64,000 nt of DNA, from the NCBI GenBank assembly GCA_022885665.1, contig JAGQDJ010000071.1:308931-372930 (forward strand). Reading direction: 5' to 3'. Positions within the stretch are counted from its first letter, which is position 1. Each line of letters opens with the position of its first letter. This DNA is from Triops longicaudatus (lineage: Eukaryota; Arthropoda; Branchiopoda; Notostraca; Triopsidae). Both the position numbers and the translations under genes were made by a program. Below, piece by piece: positions 58,121 to 64,000 of the stretch. The notes beneath the pieces were generated by a model that saw only the letters and a list, made by a program, of their open reading frames with translations, made no database searches and was not told where the DNA came from.

Positions 58121-60019
58121 TCAAAGGTGGACCATGCAGGGATTTATGCCTATGTTGCATGTATTGTCACCTCTCTTGATTTTCATGTAGCCATTTTCAC
58201 CCCAAGTCGGTCCCCAGGAATTCCGTACGGTCCAGTATTTGGTACCGTTCGGATCAGTCCCGATTCCAACAATTGTTACCGCGTGATTTACTTTCGTGCG
58301 CTTGTTTTTGAGGAAATTGGCACACGTAGGATCAGTAAACACACCACTTCTGCCATTTTTTGCCGAAAACATTCCCATATAACATACTTACAGATTTTTA
58401 TTAACTTTAAAGGGTAGCATTGCCACCTCAATATTACTTGTATGAATCGAAGAGTTTGGTGGCGTGAATTGCTACCGCGATAGGTTGCTTAAAGGTGCAG
58501 AGAACAGTTTCGACCACAACTTCGTCCCATCGAGTCAAAGTAGTGTAAGCTCCCACGTTAACATAGCCGGTCGAGCCAAATTGCTTACACCGCGCAGCCT
58601 GTGAAGTTTTAAATGAAGCGATTCTGCAAAAACAGAATTTTGAACTGATACCTTGGCGGTATAGGGATAAGTCGCCGCACTAGTGATCTTCCTTGTCTTC
58701 CAGTAATTGAAACAGCCCTCGTAATAGCCACCGTTGCACCCATAGTTGCCAAACCGTCTACTGCAGTCTACACATTGCTGTTCGCTGTAAGCGATGGCAC
58801 GACATAAAGAAATACACCATTGTAACTACGTTAGTATAAGCAAAAGAAAATATATTACTAATAAATTGCGATAAACAAATATTAGTTAGACAATAATTAC
58901 TAATCACTTGAAAGAAACTGAAAACATTCCGGGGCGTTCTCAAAAGACAAAAAAAAATGCCAAAGTTACCTGAACGAGATTGCCGTCTTAAGGTTTTTGC
59001 GTTTGCAGAATGCGAACTCGATAAGACAAGTGGCCGGGAATGCGTAACAACTGTAGATCGAAAGACATTTAAGTTTTTGTGCTTTAATTCCAATTTGCAT
59101 TTCGTTAGTTTGCGTCTCTCTTGAGAAAGATTTTGATTCGATTTTCCATTCTGTAGGCGTGAGTAAAGCTTTCTTAGGAAAAATAAAAACGTTGCTTGTG
59201 GTAAGAAAACGCCTCGAGATTGTTTTGGAGCTCACCTGCCACATTTTTTCTGATTTTTCACAGGCACCAAGCAAGTGTCATTACGGAGGTCCATGGTACA
59301 GTTCAAAGGAAGGTGACGAGCTGCTATGGCTTCGAATATATTTTCGTTTCCGGTAGTTCCATTATCGTTAAGTTCCCCGACTGCTTCTTGAAGAATTTTG
59401 CTAGGTAGTTTTAAATTCTTCATGTGTTCGAACTCTTCGTCTGCCTTTAACGACATTTATTCAACCTTTACGTTAGCATGGCATAAAAATAGAATTCTGA
59501 CAATTGAAACAAACATGTAAGGAACAGCATACCAAGTCGCTGTACTCATTTTCGCCCATCATGAAACTAACTTGGCCCAGCTTGAATCTTTCGTTCCATT
59601 CTGCTATGGCTTGGCTGTTTTGTTGGTACACAAGTCGACGGTATTCCTCCTCACCGGGTGCAAAATACGTTTTCTCATGTTCTAACTACACAGGAAGTAT
59701 TTTTCAAACAAAACTTGCTGAAACTTTATCTTGTCAAAAAAGAATCGTAAAAAAATATGTGTTTTATGTAAGTAAACTAAGCGTACTTTGAAGCTGTTCC
59801 ACGGAGATTTTAGCTCACTGGGAACCGATTTCTTTTCATCCCACTGGAAATAAATATTTTTTGATTACTTTAAATACAAATTAAAAAGGAAGAAATTCAA
59901 CCGAATATTTTCTGCAATATTACCTTAAAATTTCCTTGTACAATTTCATTGCCACTGGAAACAAAACTAAGGCAGGCCAAGAAAACGACAAAAAGGATAT
60001 TCATTCTTTCTGATAGCAT
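58121..60019 (-). CDS. Papain-family (C1A) cysteine protease, copy 2, with Cys-Tyr active site
   Basis: Eight coding exons on the minus strand: 60019-59924, 59843-59787, 59685-59533, 59444-59236, 59050-58970, 58784-58652, 58598-58438 and 58349-58121, encoding 372 residues. Exons of 153, 81, 133 and 161 bases have exactly the same lengths as in copy 1. The signal peptide could start at either of two ATGs five codons apart (60019 or 60004); the second gives the more usual MNILFVVFLACLSF. The propeptide has NERFKLGQVSFMMGENEYSDL without the final charged linker of copy 1. The active site is NQKKCGSCYAFPATC, again Tyr after the catalytic Cys. YGCNGGYYEGC, NHAVTIVG and RNSWGPTWG supply the rest. 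Compared with copy 1 it has one extra small exon in the proregion. Confidence 0.9.
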
Positions 60020-60643
60020 TGTTCTTTTTTCGATCGTTATTCAACTAATGTAAAAGAAAATGTGTTCGAGAAACACGGGTTCCAATACTCACGGTGCAGA
60101 GGCTCCCAGTATTGCAAAACACGTCATTCGCGATGCACAAGATTGCAGAAATACGACCGGGACCAATTAGGCACGCACGGAAGTTGAAATGAATATTTTT
60201 ATTAATGCGACCACGTCGCAGAATTTATCATGAATCTTCAGAACTTAACGACCAAGAATTAGCAAAGATACTATATTTTCATTATGTATAGGCTACGTGT
60301 CCAAGATACAGGTGTTCAACGTACATGATCCAGTTTGTATCGAAGTTTGGATTATCTGTGCATTTCATTTTCATAGTTTGGAAATGTGTCGCTGGTTAAT
60401 TTACCAAGGAAACCCGACACAGTTCTGGTGACGTACACTTCTGGTAAGTGAAGACTCCATACGTAAAAAACTCAATAAAATTAAACGAGTTCGTTCATCG
60501 ATAAAGGCGCAGGTTTTTCCATTCCATTTTCCATTCAAGTGTTACGAGGCAGAAATATGACACGTTGAACGCAGATGATAACATAAGAACCATACAATTC
60601 CACTGCAGACAATACCAGAATGGATTTTTCGACGTTTCCCAGG
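60020..60643. other. Divergent spacer between protease copy 2 and the small cuticle-like gene
   Basis: Promoter region for both divergent genes. Only the TATA/initiator pair of the right-hand gene is identified. Confidence 0.5.
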
Positions 60644-60680
60644 TATAAATAGAGCGACTCACTGTCCGTCAGTCAGTTCA
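60644..60680 (+). promoter_or_regulatory. TATA box and TCAGT initiator of the small cuticle-like gene
   Basis: TATAAAT at 60644-60650 is followed, about 25-30 bases on, by two TCAGT arthropod initiator cores (GTCAGTCAGTTCA). The leader would be about 40 bases. Confidence 0.75.
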
Positions 60681-60710
60681 CACTAGTCGTTTGAACATTC
60701 TAGACCAACG

Positions 60711-61086
60711 ATGAAATTCTTCATTGTCGTCGCTTTGTTGGCTGCTACTGCTGCAGCTAGCTTGGCTGCTCCTCAACCAGCTTGGCGTGTAGTATATAGC
60801 AAGAGAGCTACTGAAGGCGATGACAGCTACGGCTTTTCGTAAATTTTACTATTTTCGTACTATTTCAAACTAAAATACCCTACATTGTAGTTTTCAAACG
60901 CCCGATGGTGCTCAATTCGAACAAGCCCAAGGCGAGCCATATTGTGGTACCACCGAAGATGGACGTTCTTATTGCATTTACAATGGTCAACGCTACTTTT
61001 TGGACCAGAAGGTTCCACGGAAGATGGGCCAGACCAGGGGTGATCATTTGCCTACGATCCCTCCTATGCCTGAGGCTTTAGCCTGA
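60711..61086 (+). CDS. Small secreted protein with cuticle R&R-like C-terminal end
   Basis: Two coding exons, 60711-60838 and 60891-61086, encoding 107 residues. A clear signal peptide, MKFFIVVALLAATAAASLAA, is followed by a body with YGFSFQTPDGAQFEQAQGE and a final GDHLPTIPPMPEAL. Insect and crustacean RR-1 cuticle proteins have a Y-x-F/Y-x-TxDG opening and end in GxHLPTxPPxPEA. This looks like a derivative of that chitin-binding fold. It is unusual in having two Cys (PYCGTTEDGRSYCIYNG) where the usual motif has none. Strong promoter elements, a short intron and an AATAAA at 61180 suggest an abundant transcript. It converges on the small Tyr-rich gene at 61614. Confidence 0.83.
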
Positions 61087-61179
61087 AGCACCGTTCACAC
61101 TCCTGGCAACTCGGCTCTTGCTATGTCCCTCCGTTGCTGAACTATGAAATAATTCGTAAGCGAAAGCATCTAATCTATC

Positions 61180-61185
61180 AATAAA
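61180..61185 (+). promoter_or_regulatory. Polyadenylation signal of the small cuticle-like gene
   Basis: AATAAA about 95 bases after the stop codon. Confidence 0.7.
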
Positions 61186-61613
61186 TATTTGTATTGCAGC
61201 AACGTCCGTCTTTTAATAAGTGCGCTATGCCAGGATTACAGCAAACAAAACCTGCATTATTTCATCCGAAACCATTCTGGCTTCTTTCTATTCGACAACG
61301 GCAAAAGATAATAAATTGTCTGCTTAGAATTTATTTAAAATGAAAACTGGTACACCAGCTGCTTTTTCCAAAATAAATGCAGAAGTTCGATTAACGAGTT
61401 CATTGAGAATATTGATATTAAACTCAGAACGAAAATAACCTATAACTAGTGCGAAATAAAATAATAGTAGGCTTCGCCTACACAGGTAGGCAACAACAAC
61501 AAAAAAAAAAAGAAAACGTAAAACAACGTCAAGTAAAGCTTTAAGCTGGCGTAATTTCAACGAACTGTATTGAAAAACATGAACAGTGAGCAAAGATATC
61601 GGTGATACTGGTT
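61186..61613. other. Spacer between two convergent small genes
   Basis: 3' flanks only; an A-rich run at 61499-61511. No other coding region is recognised. Confidence 0.55.
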
Positions 61614-61882
61614 TCAGTAATTGCCGTAATCGTAGTAATCGTAGTTAGCGTAATCGTAGGTTACGTCTTTAACTATAGGCGGCTTGTTCTTTACAACGCG
61701 GTGGTAAGATCCGTGTCCGTATCCACCTCGCAGGTAATATCCTTTGTGTCTGTGTTGTTCAGACGCTAAGTCGTCGGCAAGCACCGCCGCCAGAACGACG
61801 AGAAGAATCTGTAAAATGCGACCCATACAATAAGAAAAGACAACTTTTGGAGAATTTGTATGAAACTTACCAAGTATTTCAT
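61614..61882 (-). CDS. Small secreted Tyr/Gly-rich peptide
   Basis: Two coding exons on the minus strand, 61882-61871 (only four codons) and 61808-61614, encoding 68 residues. The joined start MKYLILLVVLAAVLADD is a textbook signal peptide, which supports the tiny first exon. The mature part has a His/Lys/Gly-rich first half (QHRHKGYYLRGGYGHGSYHR) and a last part of alternating Tyr, Asp and Asn (TYDYANYDYYDYGNY). I do not recognise a family. Tyr/Gly/His-rich short secreted proteins occur in cuticle and as antimicrobial peptides. The acidic Tyr repeat would be a candidate for sulphation or for oxidative cross-linking. A TATAAG lies about 75 bases upstream. Confidence 0.82.
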
Positions 61883-61953
61883 GTTGGATTGCTGAAACTC
61901 GCCTTGCAAGTTGTGTTGGAAGAATGATAAAGTGAATTGGAAGTTTGGGTCTT

Positions 61954-61959
61954 CTTATA
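61954..61959 (-). promoter_or_regulatory. TATA box of the Tyr/Gly-rich peptide gene
   Basis: TATAAG on the minus strand, about 72 bases before the ATG, leaving room for a leader of about 40 bases. Confidence 0.55.
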
Positions 61960-62762
61960 GTCCACCGATGGCCATGAAATTTTCCGTAAAAGACCTGCAT
62001 TACCAGTTCATGTGTTCCACTACGTCAAAAAAAAAAAAAAAAAAAGTAAGCGACTGTCTGAGAATAATGGAATTTTTGTCGCCATGCTTTCCTCCATAGT
62101 TTTGAAGGGATCCATTCGTTAGGAGCATTGACCAGTATAACTGGTGTTCACTTTGTCACTCGACGAGTTTTCTCATCTTCATTAAATGCGGGAGGGTAAC
62201 GAAAAGAATTCAAGGACATCATTTTGTAGGGCATTTTCCATTTTTTTTCTGGTATAAAACCTGTTGCGTGGATTTAAAGCTTCATCATTGTCTGGAGAAA
62301 GTTAATTACGCCCTTACATTTGAGTTCCGTATAAGATCTCGTAATAACGAAACCCTCTGTAATTGGCCACCAAGGGCTCACACAATGTGCACTGTAGGCT
62401 TTAAAATTTTTATTGGGAATACAGTTATTTACATGGAAAATTAAACTTGTATACCTTACTCTGCAAACGTAACTAATTAATTCCAGACATTCAAGGAGAT
62501 TCCTCATACTTTACATGTAATAAGATTCTTATAATTCCAAATTCGTCAATTGGAATAACTTGAAAATGTTCTGTACGTCGTAATACATTGAAATTTGCCT
62601 GAACCTCAAGTGTTGACTATAGTACTTCATTTTGAACAAGCTTCCTGTCAGAACGAAGTCTAGAAAAATAAAAAAAAAATAGGTGTCACCTGTGACAAGT
62701 TGCAATGGTAACATAGCACCCGAACTATTTGTATTTCAAATAACTTATCAAATAGGTTAATG
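61960..62762. other. Spacer with no recognised gene
   Basis: Upstream flank of the Tyr/Gly-rich gene and A/T-rich sequence, with a run of about 18 A near 62028-62045. No coding region is recognised. Confidence 0.5.
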
Positions 62763-62831
62763 TTTTGGCCGAGCGGTCTAAGGCATTGCCTTGGGATCGT
62801 GAGATCGTGGGTTCGAGTCCCCGTGTCCGAG
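62763..62831 (+). repeat. tRNA-derived sequence with Pol III boxes (probable SINE head or tRNA pseudogene)
   Basis: Contains an A box (TGGCCGAGCGG, 62766-62776) and a perfect B box (GGTTCGAGTCC, 62810-62820) at tRNA-like spacing. The D arm resembles Leu/Ser tRNAs. The 5' end (TGTTTTG) cannot pair with the 3' end (TGTCCGA), and no good anticodon stem forms; GATCGTGAGATC lies there instead. An A-rich run follows at about 62849-62860. This fits a SINE or dead tRNA rather than a working tRNA gene. Confidence 0.65.
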
Positions 62832-63709
62832 GTTTGGTTTTTCAGAGAAAAAAAAAAACTGACTATGCCCTGACCTGCTTCCTATGGTGCCTGGTATATC
62901 CCAATAACATGGGATTACCAAGAGTACCACTGGAAACAGCATGGGAAGCATGAGAAGGGATAGGTGAACGAGACCTCATGATGCATCGCACGTTTTCCCA
63001 TGTTGTTCCTTATGGGATTTCAAAATTTTTGGCTCCTGAGACGCCCTCAGGGCATAATTTCATATTCAAGCTCAGTTTTCTCGCTTATTTGAAGGGCTAG
63101 CGCAATAATTCTTACAGATTTGGAATCCTCTCGTCGAGGCTGACAAATTGCATTCCTTAATTTCCATATTGCAGACATGTCGATTTATTAGGATACATGG
63201 GAATTACCAAAATCATTGTAATTCCAGTAGAATTAATAAGTATTATAATAATAGTTTTAGTACAACAAACCGCTTTTGTTGGTGGAAATAAAATTACTAC
63301 CGTGGAGTTTGTCTCTGTCAAGTGCGACTAATTTGCTAAACAATTTAATAAAATCATTTTTCTTCTGTAAAAAAAATAAAAAAAACGTGTTGCTTTCACG
63401 TCTCCCAATTCACAAATAATTAGTTTATGCTGCTACCTAAAAGTATTCAAGTATTTTAGACAGTTCTGACGACCTCGTAGCCGAAATCTTTTTAAACATC
63501 TCGATTGGTCTGAAACATAGTATTTTCACGATGAAAGAAGGTAAAACATAATAATCAAGCACAACTTTGGCGTAAATGTTGTATATCACATTTTGATTCG
63601 CTTTAATAAAAAAGCACACAATTTTACATTCTTAGAAATAATATAACAAGAGTCAATAAGACCACTTTAGGCAAGGGACATAGATATCATACACATTAAC
63701 ATGAATTAA
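62832..63709. other. Spacer downstream of the tRNA-like sequence
   Basis: May include the rest of a SINE body just after 62832. An ATTAAA on the minus strand at about 63602-63607 could serve the gene at 63710. No other coding region is recognised. Confidence 0.45.
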
Positions 63710-64000
63710 TTACAAATTCCATCTGCGAATCACGTTGGGACCCACAGTTTTCCATTCCTGCTGTGTCACCGTTGCTTGCTCGAGCCCTTCGCTATTCGCT
63801 AGAACACATGCTTCAATATACGACGCATGATACCGATACGGAAATGCGTGAGCTTTTATATAAAAAAAATTATAGTAATAAAATCAATAAATAAAAAGAT
63901 ATCGTCTCCTTTATACCTTAGGTTTAATATTCGTTGGTACGAAACGTTTTAACTCGGATTCAAATCTCGGTACAAATCCTGGACGCATGCTCACCACCAG
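63710..64000 (-). CDS. 3' end of an unidentified gene, possibly actin superfamily
   Basis: Two stretches on the minus strand look coding. 64000-63917 reads SMRPGFVPRFESELKRFVP and ends at AAG|GTATAA. 63852-63710 reads FPYRYHASYIEACVLANS, then QEWKTVGPNVIRRWNL and a stop. The PGF-x-x-R pattern and the order of the two parts recall the last part of actin-related proteins (PGI/F-x-x-R, then a W/GG region and an EY-x-x-x-G end), but the GG residues are not seen. The reading phases of the two stretches do not match across the 64-base gap with the splice sites I can find. A small exon may be missed, or one frame may be wrong. The gene continues beyond the window. Confidence 0.35.

Noticed and set aside
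62763..62831. Functional tRNA-Leu or tRNA-Ser gene
   Set aside because: The acceptor ends do not pair and no 5-base anticodon stem can be formed, although the A and B boxes are good.
1..64000. CRISPR arrays, rRNA genes, bacterial operons or a viral genome
   Set aside because: The window is plainly eukaryotic, with spliced genes and polyadenylation signals. No regularly spaced direct repeats, rRNA sequence or viral gene set was seen.

Overview
This is eukaryotic nuclear DNA, most likely from an arthropod outside the flies. Genes have short GT-AG introns, and there are arthropod-style TATA plus TCAGT initiator promoters. The gene set includes an apolipophorin, a short protein with a cuticle-protein (R&R-like) ending, a Shox homeobox gene and LEDGF/Jasper-type chromatin readers. 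The species cannot be fixed from the sequence alone. The exon models below were built by hand from splice sites and reading phase; each phase was checked across every intron unless stated otherwise.

Layout. 1-8.4 kb (+): the 3' three quarters or so of an apolipophorin gene, the lipid carrier of the haemolymph. 9.6-16.4 kb (-): two tandem PWWP plus integrase-binding-domain (LEDGF-like) paralogues. 17.1-17.6 kb (-): Pam16/Magmas, part of the mitochondrial protein import motor. 19.8-21.4 kb (-): a complete Shox-type homeobox gene with an OAR tail, next to about 7 kb with no recognisable gene. 28.4-32.2 kb (+): an 11-exon secreted pancreatic-type lipase with an intact catalytic triad. 32.9-49.6 kb (-): an unusual cluster of single-exon secreted Ser/Thr-rich (mucin-like) proteins. 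It has four open genes and at least three broken copies, one of them interrupted by a small hAT-like element, plus several inverted repeats. 53.5-54.4 kb (-): an unrelated low-complexity Gly/Ser/Asn-rich secreted protein. 55.9-60.0 kb (-): two tandem papain-family (C1) proteases that share an atypical Cys-Tyr active site. 60.7-61.9 kb: two small convergent secreted-protein genes. 62.8 kb: a tRNA-like, probably SINE-derived, sequence. 63.7-64.0 kb (-): the 3' end of a further gene, possibly of the actin superfamily.

Apart from shared chromatin roles of the LEDGF pair, the genes do not form one pathway. The right half is dominated by secreted proteins: mucin-like proteins, proteases and small cuticle-like proteins. 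The most novel item is the mucin-like family. Its members share a signal peptide, an (L)EPSW motif at almost the same residue, a DRxFLG motif followed by a hydrophobic stretch, a Ser/Thr/Val-rich domain, in two members a C-terminal CCxCx5NCNCx5C module, and in some copies a shared promoter block.
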